Assembly (NCBI GenBank): GCA_946481265.1
Contig: CAMLNE010000285.1
Span: 1 to 5,429, forward strand
Direction: 5' to 3'
From: an uncultured Panacagrimonas sp.
Lineage (GTDB): Bacteria > Pseudomonadota > Gammaproteobacteria > Nevskiales > Nevskiaceae
DNA length: 5,429 bases
The position numbers and the translations under genes were made by a program. Under the pieces are notes generated by a model, which did not search any database, was not told where the DNA came from, and saw only the letters and a program-made list of their open reading frames with translations. This document shows positions 1 through 5,373 of the stretch, piece after piece (the first letter of the stretch is position 1; each line of letters opens with the position of its first letter).

Positions 1-339
1 CCAGCGTTGCAGCAGCACGCAGCGCAGCGCCTCGACGACCTTTCCCGGCGTGGTGGTCAGCGCAAACCCGGCCAGGAAGATGCGCAGGCTCGGGCGCCAG
101 GGCACGGGGTGTCCCAGGCGTGCCAGGTAGAGCTGCCAGCGGACGAAGCGCAGGCCGTAGTTGAGCAGCGCCAGCGCCAGTGCCAGGCCGATGCCCGGCG
201 CGCCCACCTGGCGGATGGCCTGCCCGACCTCGCGCCAGCCGCCCCACAGCGCAAAGCCCAGGTAGCCGAGGGCACACAGGCCGGCCGACCAGACCAGCGC
301 GCGGATCTGCCAGGCGCCGGCCGGGGCGGGCCGGCTCAC
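1..339 (-). CDS. YbhN/LPG-synthase-TM (flippase-like) family membrane protein, N-terminal part, cut by window edge
   Basis: I translated the minus strand from the GTG at 339 and found an uninterrupted frame of 113 codons to base 1, with the C-terminal part lying outside the window. The start GTG overlaps the TGA of the reductase gene as GTGA (339-336). Residues about 14-32 and 52-68 are hydrophobic membrane segments, separated by an amphipathic stretch (WREVGQAIRQVG). After the second segment come the family's hallmark pieces: an N-Y-G-L-R-F-x-R-W-x-x-Y element (about 67-78) and a G-F-A-L-T-T-T-P-G-K-x-x-E-A-L-R element (about 91-106). These match the lysylphosphatidylglycerol synthase transmembrane / YbhN (UPF0104, 'flippase-like domain') superfamily, whose full members have about 300 residues and 7-8 helices. 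Members that sit in lipid-linked sugar clusters are suspected of moving polyprenyl-phosphate sugars across the inner membrane; that role here is inference from the operon. Family is fairly sure, function is not. Confidence 0.8.
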   Translation of the reverse strand, partial: MSRPAPAGAWQIRALVWSAGLCALGYLGFALWGGWREVGQAIRQVGAPGIGLALALALLNYGLRFVRWQLYLARLGHPVPWRPSLRIFLAGFALTTTPGKVVEALRCVLLQRW

Positions 340-1091
340 AGCCGCAGTCTCTTGAAGATCGCCTCGGGGATGCAGCGGATGACCAGCATGATCCAGCGCC
401 AGAACCCGGGCGTGTACAGGGTGGCCCGACGCTGCTCGATGCCGCGCACGATGCGCCGCGCCACCGCGTCCGGCGTGGCCAGCAGCAGGCCGGGCAGGGA
501 CAGGTGGCGGGTCATGGGCGTGTCCACGAAGCCGGGCTTCACCGTCATGACGTGCACGCCGCTGGCGAAGAGCTGTGCCCGCAGGCCCTCGCAGTACGTG
601 CTGACCGCCGCCTTGGCGGCACCGTAGAGATAGTTCGACGGCCGCCCGCGGTCGCCGGCCACGGAGGACACCACGGCCAGGCTGCCGCGGCCCTGCGCGC
701 GCAGCACCGGCGCCAGTCGCGTGAGCAGGGCGAGGGTGCTGGTGGCATTGGTCGTGAACTCGCGCACCGCCAGCTCGGCGTCCTGCGCGCAGCGCTCCGC
801 GTCGGGCAGCGTGCCGTGTGCGACCAGCGCGATATCCAGCGGGTGCAGGCTGCGGGCGCAGCGGGCGACCAGCTCCGCGTGCGCCGCGAAGTCCGTCATG
901 TCCATGACGTGGACCTCGGCCGCGCTGGCGCCGCGGGCAAGCAGGTCCGCCGCCACCAGGTCCAGGCGTTCGGCGTTGCGCGCCACCAGCAGGAAGCGCG
1001 CGCCCTGCGCCGCCCAGCGGCGCGCGCAGGCCACCGCGATGGCCGAGGCCGCGCCGAGCACCAGGATGTTGCGGGGCTGCGTCGTCGTCAT
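336..1091 (-). CDS. DprE2-like short-chain dehydrogenase/reductase (polyprenyl-phosphoryl-2-keto-ribose reductase)
   Basis: A 251-residue NAD(P)-dependent classical short-chain dehydrogenase. Its likely reaction is reduction of polyprenyl-phosphoryl-2-keto-erythro-pentofuranose to polyprenyl-phosphoryl-D-arabinofuranose, the second half of the C2' epimerisation begun by the preceding oxidase. The N-terminal nucleotide-binding element is LVLGAASAIAVACARRWA (about 10-27), a variant in which the second and third glycines of G-x3-G-x-G are alanines. The catalytic set is present: N115, S143 (in VVSSVAGD), Y156 and K160 (YGAAK), followed by PGFVDTPMT (186-194). The C-terminus (about 226-251, FWRWIMLVIRCIPEAIFKR) is hydrophobic then basic, as in DprE2-type proteins, and probably associates with the membrane, where the lipid substrate sits. 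The ATG at 1091 overlaps the oxidase stop as ATGA, which settles the start. The assignment rests on these motifs plus pairing with the DprE1-like gene; an isolated SDR could not be assigned this precisely. Confidence 0.88.
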   Translation of the reverse strand: MTTTQPRNILVLGAASAIAVACARRWAAQGARFLLVARNAERLDLVAADLLARGASAAEVHVMDMTDFAAHAELVARCARSLHPLDIALVAHGTLPDAERCAQDAELAVREFTTNATSTLALLTRLAPVLRAQGRGSLAVVSSVAGDRGRPSNYLYGAAKAAVSTYCEGLRAQLFASGVHVMTVKPGFVDTPMTRHLSLPGLLLATPDAVARRIVRGIEQRRATLYTPGFWRWIMLVIRCIPEAIFKRLRL

Positions 1092-2407
1092 CGGGTGACC
1101 CGTTGCCAGAAGTGGGAGAGCAGGCCCGGGTCGCGCAGGGCTTCCACCTGCGGCCAGGCCGGGTAGGCGCGCTGGAAGTCCGCCGCGCTCATGTGCGCGT
1201 CCTTGGCCGGGTAGAGGCGGCCACCGGCGTCGCGGACGATCGCGTCCAGGCGCGGGAACAGGCGGTGTCCCGGGTGCATGCCCTGCGCAAAGTCGATGGC
1301 CAGGGTCACGCCCGGCAGGGGAAAGGACAGCAGCCCGGGCGAATCGAGCGTGCCGCAGCGCTTGACCACGGCCAGGAAGGAGCCGGTCTTCGACTGCGCA
1401 ACGCAGCGCAGCAGCGCCTTCAGCGCGGCGCCCGCCTGTGCCTCGGGAATCACGCACTGGTACTGCTGGAAGCCGCGCGTGCCGTAGAGGCGGTTCCAGT
1501 CCTCGACCCCGTCCAGCGGGTAGAAGAAGGACGTGCAGGGCACCGAGCGCCGCACCGTGCCGGCGGCGTGGCGGTGCCAGTAGAGGAGGTTGAAGGCCTT
1601 CAGGCTGGCGCGGTTGACCAGCGAGAACGGCGGCGCAACGGGCACCCGCAGGCGCGTCGACGCATCCACCTCCAGCGGGCCGCTGCTGGCGAAGTCGCCT
1701 GCCGTGTAGATGCCGCGGCCCAGGTCCGCGCCGCCGCGCGTGCAGTCCACCCAGGACACGGAGAATTCATGCGCCGGGTCCAGCTCGGTGGAGATCTGCA
1801 GGAACTCGTCCAGGCTGCCGAAGCGGATGGACAGCGCGTCGATCCGGCTGCTGCGGATCGGCATCAGCTGCAGCTCCACCCACTCGATCAGGCCGGTCAG
1901 GCCGAGCCCGCCGACGGTGGCGCGGAACAGATCCGGATTGTCCTGGGCCGAACACTGCAGCCGGCCGGCGTCGGTGCGCACCAGTCCCAGGCGGCGCACG
2001 TGCCGCCCGAAGCAGCCGCGCACGTGGTGGTTCTTGCCGTGCACGTCGTTGGCCACGGCGCCGCCCAGGCTGACGTGACGCGTGCCCGGCGTGACGCAGG
2101 GAAACCAGCCGCGCGGAATGCTCACGGCCAGCAGCTCGCCCAGGCTCATGCCGGCCTCGGCCAGCACCGTCCCGGTGCGCCAGTCCGCGGCGCGCAGCCG
2201 GTCCAGTCCGCGCGTGGCCACGACATGGTTGCTCGCGGCCAGGCACACGTCGCCGTAGCTGCGGCCGCGGCCGTGCGCCAGCGTGCTGCCGTGCGTCGAC
2301 ACCACGCGCTGCAGCGCGGTGGCGAGTTCGTCGGGCCAGTGCAGGGGATGCGCGGTCTGCGGGTGGTCGGGATAGCGGCCCCAGGAGCCGACGTCGGACG
2401 CCCTCAC
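1088..2407 (-). CDS. DprE1-like FAD-linked oxidase (polyprenyl-phosphoryl-ribose 2'-oxidase)
   Basis: A 439-residue flavoprotein of the VAO/FAD-linked oxidase fold, close to the 461 residues of mycobacterial DprE1. Expected role: oxidise the 2'-hydroxyl of polyprenyl-phosphoryl-ribose to the keto intermediate used by the neighbouring reductase. The FAD-domain signatures are HGRGRSYGD (45-53) and the long DprE1-type stretch at 106-136, which contains P-G-T, L-G-G-A-V-A-N-D-V-H-G-K-N-H-H and FGRHV. ATVGGLGLTG (163-172) follows. The substrate-domain end has LLSFPLPG (359-366), LAIDF (369-373) and GGRLYPAKD (395-403). K402 matches the active-site Lys418 of M. tuberculosis DprE1. The position of benzothiazinone-reactive Cys387 is Ala370. 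The start is the GTG at 2407, which overlaps the upstream stop as GTGA. The frame stays open upstream to 3388, but that part lies inside the prenyltransferase gene, has no family similarity and is discarded. Other sugar-lactone oxidases of the fold are less likely, given the HGKNHH motif and the reductase partner. Confidence 0.92.
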   Translation of the reverse strand: MRASDVGSWGRYPDHPQTAHPLHWPDELATALQRVVSTHGSTLAHGRGRSYGDVCLAASNHVVATRGLDRLRAADWRTGTVLAEAGMSLGELLAVSIPRGWFPCVTPGTRHVSLGGAVANDVHGKNHHVRGCFGRHVRRLGLVRTDAGRLQCSAQDNPDLFRATVGGLGLTGLIEWVELQLMPIRSSRIDALSIRFGSLDEFLQISTELDPAHEFSVSWVDCTRGGADLGRGIYTAGDFASSGPLEVDASTRLRVPVAPPFSLVNRASLKAFNLLYWHRHAAGTVRRSVPCTSFFYPLDGVEDWNRLYGTRGFQQYQCVIPEAQAGAALKALLRCVAQSKTGSFLAVVKRCGTLDSPGLLSFPLPGVTLAIDFAQGMHPGHRLFPRLDAIVRDAGGRLYPAKDAHMSAADFQRAYPAWPQVEALRDPGLLSHFWQRVTR

Positions 2408-3870
2408 GTCGCGGCCCAGAACACCAGCACCAGGGAGAATCCGATCGCGAGGCTGGGCAGGTCCTTGAGCGCGAACACCACCGGGTCGTCGTGCATCTGC
2501 CCGCGGTGGGTCAGCAGCCAGACGCGCGTGATCCACAGCAGCAGCAGCGGGCAGGCCAGCCAGATGATGTGCGGGTAGCGATACAGCGGCGAGGCGCCGA
2601 TCTCGTGGATGTACAGGGCCAGCACCAGCGTCGACAGGTAGCCCGCCGCCGCACCCAGCGACGAGATCATCTCCAGGTCGTCCGGAAAGTAGCCGCGGCC
2701 GCGCACCTGCAGGTCGTCGCCTTCGGCGCGCAGCTGGCGCAGCTCGCCGTAACGCTTGACCAGCGCCAGGCTCAGGAAGATGAAGATGGAGAAACCCAGC
2801 AGCCAGAAGGTGAGCTCGATGCCGGTGGCAGCGCCGCCCGCGATGATGCGCAGCGTGTAGAGCAGCGCCAGGACCAGGATGTCCACCGCCATCAGCCGCT
2901 TGAGCCACAGCGAGTAGGCCAGGGAAAGCAGGGTGTAGGTGCCCAGCACGACGACGAAGGGCAGCGGCAGGGCGAGCAGTGCCAGCGCGGCGCCGGCGGC
3001 CACCAGTCCCGGCGCCACCCACAGCCCGCTGCCGACGCGAAGCGCACCGGTGGCGAACGGCCGGCGGCACTTCGTCGGGTGATGGCGGTCGTCGTGCAGG
3101 TCGAGCAGGTCGTTGAGCAGGTAGACGCCGGACGCGCACAGCCCGAAGGCCAGGAAGGCCAGGCCGGCGCGGCCCAGCAGGTCGGACTCGAGCCCCTGGT
3201 GCGCGGCCAGCAGCGGCACGAAGATCAGCGCGTTCTTCGCCCACTGATGCAGGCGGATGGCGCGCAACCAGGTGGCCGGCCCGCCGGCATCGCGCTCCCA
3301 TACCTGCGCCACCGCGCCGAGCTGCGCCGCGCGCCGCCGGATGCCGGCGTCGGGGTTGGCCAGCAGGATGCGCCGGGCGACCGCCCACACCGGCAGGTCG
3401 TCGGCCGAGTTGCCGATGTAGTCGAAGCCCCTTGCACCGAACGCGGCGACCAGCCGGTCACGCTTGGCCGCGCGGGACAGATTGGTGTGACCGTCGCTGG
3501 CAAAGACCGTATCGAACAGGCCCAGGAAGTCCGCGACGCGGTCGGCCAGGCGCTGGTCGCTGGCGGTGGCCAGGACGATCTGCCGGCCGGCGGCCCTTTC
3601 CGCCCGGATGAAGGCGATCAGGCGCTCGTCGAACGGCAGGCGGGCAGCCTCGATGTCCGTGGCCTGCGCGACCCGCGCCTTGAGGTAGGCCTTGCCGCGG
3701 AAGATCCAGAACAGCATCTGCAGCGCGTGCAGCGGGTGGCTGCGCAGCAGGGCGAGGGCGGTCTCCAGCAGCAGGTCCGTGCGCAGCAGGCAGCCGTCGA
3801 GGTCGACGACGAGCGGGACATCGCGGTGGCGCCGGCCGGAATCCGCTGCGATCGGTGCCTCCTGTTCCAT
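2404..3870 (-). CDS. HAD phosphatase - UbiA prenyltransferase fusion (polyprenyl-phosphate phosphoribosyltransferase / DPPR synthase-like)
   Basis: A 488-residue two-domain protein and first gene of the operon. Residues about 18-190 form a HAD-type hydrolase: motif I VVDLDGCL (nucleophile D23, acid D25), motif II LATAS (98-104), lysine region AAKRDRL (134-140), and motif IV as YIGNSADDLPVW, where GNS replaces the usual GDS. Residues about 200-488 form a UbiA-superfamily membrane prenyltransferase: LHQWAKN entry (207-213), the Mg-diphosphate motif N-D-x2-D-x3-D (253-261), and Y319/K324/D330/R341 in the second conserved loop, with about eight hydrophobic segments. This pattern resembles decaprenyl-phosphate phosphoribosyltransferase (Rv3806c) and NoeC, which couple PRPP to polyprenyl phosphate. 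The fused HAD domain may remove the 5'-phosphate from the product (inference). I chose ATG 3870 because the HAD domain begins 18 residues later; its ribosome site is poor (AGG directly abutting). ATG 3903 is the alternative. Confidence 0.88.
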   Translation of the reverse strand: MEQEAPIAADSGRRHRDVPLVVDLDGCLLRTDLLLETALALLRSHPLHALQMLFWIFRGKAYLKARVAQATDIEAARLPFDERLIAFIRAERAAGRQIVLATASDQRLADRVADFLGLFDTVFASDGHTNLSRAAKRDRLVAAFGARGFDYIGNSADDLPVWAVARRILLANPDAGIRRRAAQLGAVAQVWERDAGGPATWLRAIRLHQWAKNALIFVPLLAAHQGLESDLLGRAGLAFLAFGLCASGVYLLNDLLDLHDDRHHPTKCRRPFATGALRVGSGLWVAPGLVAAGAALALLALPLPFVVVLGTYTLLSLAYSLWLKRLMAVDILVLALLYTLRIIAGGAATGIELTFWLLGFSIFIFLSLALVKRYGELRQLRAEGDDLQVRGRGYFPDDLEMISSLGAAAGYLSTLVLALYIHEIGASPLYRYPHIIWLACPLLLLWITRVWLLTHRGQMHDDPVVFALKDLPSLAIGFSLVLVFWAAT

Positions 3871-4226
3871 CCTGGGTACGGGCCTGTGTCGGGTCGGCGG
3901 CATTCTGCAATATCGGCAGGAAGGGGTATGGCGAGGCCGCGTTGGCTGCCATCCGATGGACTCTTCCTTGCTTGTCCATGCGAATGAATACCAGCGGCGA
4001 GTCGTGGGTCGCGCGGTGGGGGCAGCGCATGCAAGGCGCGGAGCGCGTGCGCGCCCTCCCACTCCCGCTTTCACCTTCGCCTGCGCTGCCCTGCTGCAGG
4101 CGCGCTTTGCGCCGCGCAGACCGGACCTTTCACAACGGCTTGGGGCAGGCGCTGATCGCGGCCCGGAATGACACGATCACCGGTACCCGGTCTGACGGAT
4201 TCGTCACATTTGGTCCAAGGCGGCGC
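3871..4226. promoter_or_regulatory. Divergent intergenic region between the arabinose-donor operon and the pseudopilin gene
   Basis: About 356 bases separate the two divergent coding starts. All reading frames through it are extensions or shadows of flanking frames without recognisable protein features, so I see no gene. The operon-proximal part (about 3900-3990) is noticeably richer in A/T than the surrounding genes, as expected for promoters. I found no sigma-70-type -35/-10 pair good enough to place on either strand. The middle (about 4030-4120) is GC-rich with small self-complementary pieces, for example GCCTGC (4079-4084) with GCAGGC (4096-4101). The promoter role is inferred from the divergent layout only. 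Confidence 0.5.
4179..4206. promoter_or_regulatory. Two adjacent short inverted repeats upstream of the pseudopilin gene
   Basis: ACCGG (4179-4183) and CCGGT (4187-4191) form a perfect 5-base inverted repeat around a 3-base centre. Two bases later TGACG (4193-4197) and CGTCA (4202-4206) form another around a 4-base centre. They end about 10 bases before the AAGG ribosome site of the pseudopilin gene, so they could act as an operator or as small hairpins in the leader. Arms this short occur by chance in GC-rich DNA, so the functional claim is weak. Confidence 0.25.
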
Positions 4227-4229
4227 TTG
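4217..4229 (+). promoter_or_regulatory. Ribosome binding site deciding a TTG start
   Basis: AAGG at 4217-4220 lies 6 bases before TTG at 4227-4229, in frame with the pseudopilin. This is the only start candidate giving a normal-length prepilin leader. The next in-frame candidates upstream are TTG at 4140 (44-residue leader) and GTG at 4047 (about 76-residue leader). Confidence 0.55.
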
Positions 4230-4754
4230 TCAGGCGGCAGAGCTGCCGACCGGTGCGACGACGGTGCACGGGGGTTCACGCTGATCGAACTGCTGGTGGT
4301 GATGGCGGTGCTGGCCATCGCCATCTCCATCGTGCTGCCCTACTTCGAGCACGTGATCCTTCGCAGCCGACTGCAGGCGGTGGCCAGGGAACTGGTATCG
4401 GACGCGATCGTGGCGCGCACCGAGGCAATCAGGCGCGGCGCCGTGGTGCGGCTGTGCAGTTCAAGCGACGGCGAAAGCTGCGGTGGCGATTGGAGCGAGG
4501 GCTGGATCGTACGGGTCGGCTCCGCGGTGCTGGAGCGCAAGGGCCCGGTGCCCGGCGGGTTCAGGATCCTGGCCAGCGGCTCCATGCGGGCGCTGGTGTT
4601 CAAGCCCACCGGCGCCACCCCCGCAAAGTTCACCATATGCCGCGCCACACCGAAACCGGGCTCCGAGGAGCGGGTGGTGACGATCGCGCCCAGTGGCCGC
4701 GCCGATGTGAGCCGCAGCTCGACAGGGTCGTGCGGCGCGCCCCTGTCTTCATGA
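4227..4754 (+). CDS. GspH/FimT-family minor type IV pseudopilin
   Basis: A 175-residue prepilin-like protein if started at TTG 4227. Residues 1-16 would be the leader, cut after G16 by the prepilin peptidase. The mature protein then starts with F17 and has the pilin N-terminus FTLIELLVVMAVLAIA with the conserved Glu at +5 (E21), followed by a hydrophobic helix to about residue 37. The soluble part fits the GspH/FimT fold: VRLCSSSDGESC (74-85), WSEGWIV (89-95), VFKPTG (124-129), FTIC (135-138), and a terminal SGR...SC ending (156-169). Four cysteines (77, 85, 138, 169) suit two disulphides in the periplasm. Such proteins are minor components that help initiate type IV pilus or type II secretion pseudopilus assembly, or bind DNA in natural transformation (FimT). 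The leader is unusual in being net neutral (three Arg, three Asp). No other pilus genes lie in the window, and which pilus it serves cannot be told. Confidence 0.85.
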   Translation: MSGGRAADRCDDGARGFTLIELLVVMAVLAIAISIVLPYFEHVILRSRLQAVARELVSDAIVARTEAIRRGAVVRLCSSSDGESCGGDWSEGWIVRVGSAVLERKGPVPGGFRILASGSMRALVFKPTGATPAKFTICRATPKPGSEERVVTIAPSGRADVSRSSTGSCGAPLSS

Positions 4755-4764
4755 CGGCATGGAA

Positions 4765-4794
4765 GGCGCTCGCGGTCCTGGTGTAGCGAGCGCC
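4765..4794 (+). terminator. Perfect 9-bp hairpin after the pseudopilin gene
   Basis: GGCGCTCGC (4765-4773) pairs perfectly with GCGAGCGCC (4786-4794) around a 12-base loop, starting 10 bases after the pseudopilin stop. No T-run follows (next bases GTTGCGGCG), so it is not a classical intrinsic terminator. It may stabilise the mRNA 3' end or work with a factor. Confidence 0.45.
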
Positions 4795-4799
4795 GTTGC

Positions 4800-4812
4800 G
4801 GCGCGACGCGCC
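4800..4812. repeat. Short GC palindrome
   Basis: GGCGCG (4800-4805) and CGCGCC (4807-4812) are mirror complements around a single A, six bases after the 9-bp hairpin. It could extend the structured 3' end of the pseudopilin transcript, or be a chance GC palindrome. Confidence 0.25.
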
Positions 4813-4837
4813 TGATCCTGTGGTGCCCGAGACGGAC

Positions 4838-4861
4838 CGGCCGCCCACAGGGCCGTTTCTT
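4838..4861 (+). terminator. Possible weak intrinsic terminator
   Basis: CGGCC (4838-4842) and GGCCG (4851-4855) form a 5-bp stem with an 8-base loop, followed at once by TTTCTT (4856-4861). The stem is short but all G/C, and a T-rich tail follows, so this is the better intrinsic-terminator candidate between the pseudopilin gene and the next gene. Confidence 0.35.
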
Positions 4862-4905
4862 GCTCCCGGCACGCCCGTCTGCAACCGCGACCGCCGGAGC
4901 GCGCC

Positions 4906-5373
4906 ATGAACGATGCAGCTGACACCCGCCGCCGATGGGCGGCATTCCTGCTGGGATTTTCCCTGAGCGGATTCTTCGACGGGATCCTGCTCCACCAGAT
5001 CCTGCAATGGCATCACCTGCTGCTGGGCTGGCAGGACGGCGTCTTGCGCGACATGAACGTGCAGCTGGCGGCGGACGGTGTGTTCCACCTGCTCATGTAT
5101 GTGCTGACCCTGGTTGCGCTGTGGCTGTTGTGGTCATCGCGCGATCGTGCGCGCGAGTGGTCGGGGCGCAGGGTGCTGGCGCTTGCCCTGCTCGGGTTCG
5201 GTTCCTGGCACGTGCTCGACGCGGTGCTGTCGCACTGGCTGCTGGGGATCCATCGCATCAGGATGGATTCGCCGGATCCGCTGTTCTGGGATCTGTTGTG
5301 GGTGGGCCTGTTCGGCCTGGTCCCGGTGGCGATCGGTCTGTGGTTGCGCCGCATGCCGCCGGGCGCGGCCTGA
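4906..5373 (+). CDS. DUF2243-family four-helix membrane protein
   Basis: A 155-residue inner-membrane protein starting at ATG 4906, with GGAG at 4896-4899 six bases upstream. Four hydrophobic segments are visible at about 12-32, 58-76, 90-114 and 126-147. The first carries the family signature SGFFDGILLHQILQWHH (21-37). Histidines cluster in or near the membrane segments (H30, H36, H37, H61, H102, H110, H116), with D25, D57 and D105 also in or near them, which would suit a metal or haem site; that is inference. I recognise it as DUF2243, whose biochemical role is not known. Family members are often found beside genes for CtaG-type cytochrome oxidase assembly proteins. It is separated from the pseudopilin gene by a 151-base spacer with hairpins, so it is probably transcribed on its own. 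Length fits the family and the frame looks intact. Confidence 0.85.
   Translation: MNDAADTRRRWAAFLLGFSLSGFFDGILLHQILQWHHLLLGWQDGVLRDMNVQLAADGVFHLLMYVLTLVALWLLWSSRDRAREWSGRRVLALALLGFGSWHVLDAVLSHWLLGIHRIRMDSPDPLFWDLLWVGLFGLVPVAIGLWLRRMPPGAA

Noticed and set aside
180..1166. 328-residue open frame on the plus strand
   Set aside because: Antisense to the reductase and membrane-protein genes, Arg/Gly/Ala-rich, no recognisable fold.
1092..1457. N-terminal extension of the reductase
   Set aside because: It overlaps the oxidase C-terminus and adds Arg/Pro-rich sequence before a complete SDR N-terminus. The ATGA overlap start is better.
1103..2578. 491-residue open frame on the plus strand
   Set aside because: Antisense shadow of the oxidase gene. 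The Gln/Ala/Arg/Val-rich composition is typical of GC-rich antisense frames, and no domain motif is present.
2408..3388. Upstream in-frame extension of the oxidase (766-residue frame)
   Set aside because: The extra 327 residues are Arg/Ala/Pro-rich, lie entirely inside the HAD-UbiA gene on the same strand in another frame, and have no oxidase similarity. The GTG at 2407 gives the family length.
2491..3987. 498-residue open frame on the plus strand
   Set aside because: Antisense to the HAD-UbiA gene, with the same low-complexity Gln/Val/Gly/Arg composition. The minus-strand frame has clear catalytic motifs.
3871..4074. 68-residue N-terminal extension of the HAD-UbiA protein
   Set aside because: The residues are Arg/Pro/Thr-rich without a domain and would consume the divergent promoter region. 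HAD motif I already begins shortly after the ATG at 3870.
3692..4171. 159-residue plus-strand frame across the divergent spacer
   Set aside because: Its first third is antisense to the HAD domain, the rest is Ser/Arg-rich with no motif, and there is no ribosome site.
3855..4226. Longer N-terminus for the pseudopilin (124 more residues)
   Set aside because: This would put the prepilin cleavage site at residue 140, incompatible with a prepilin leader.
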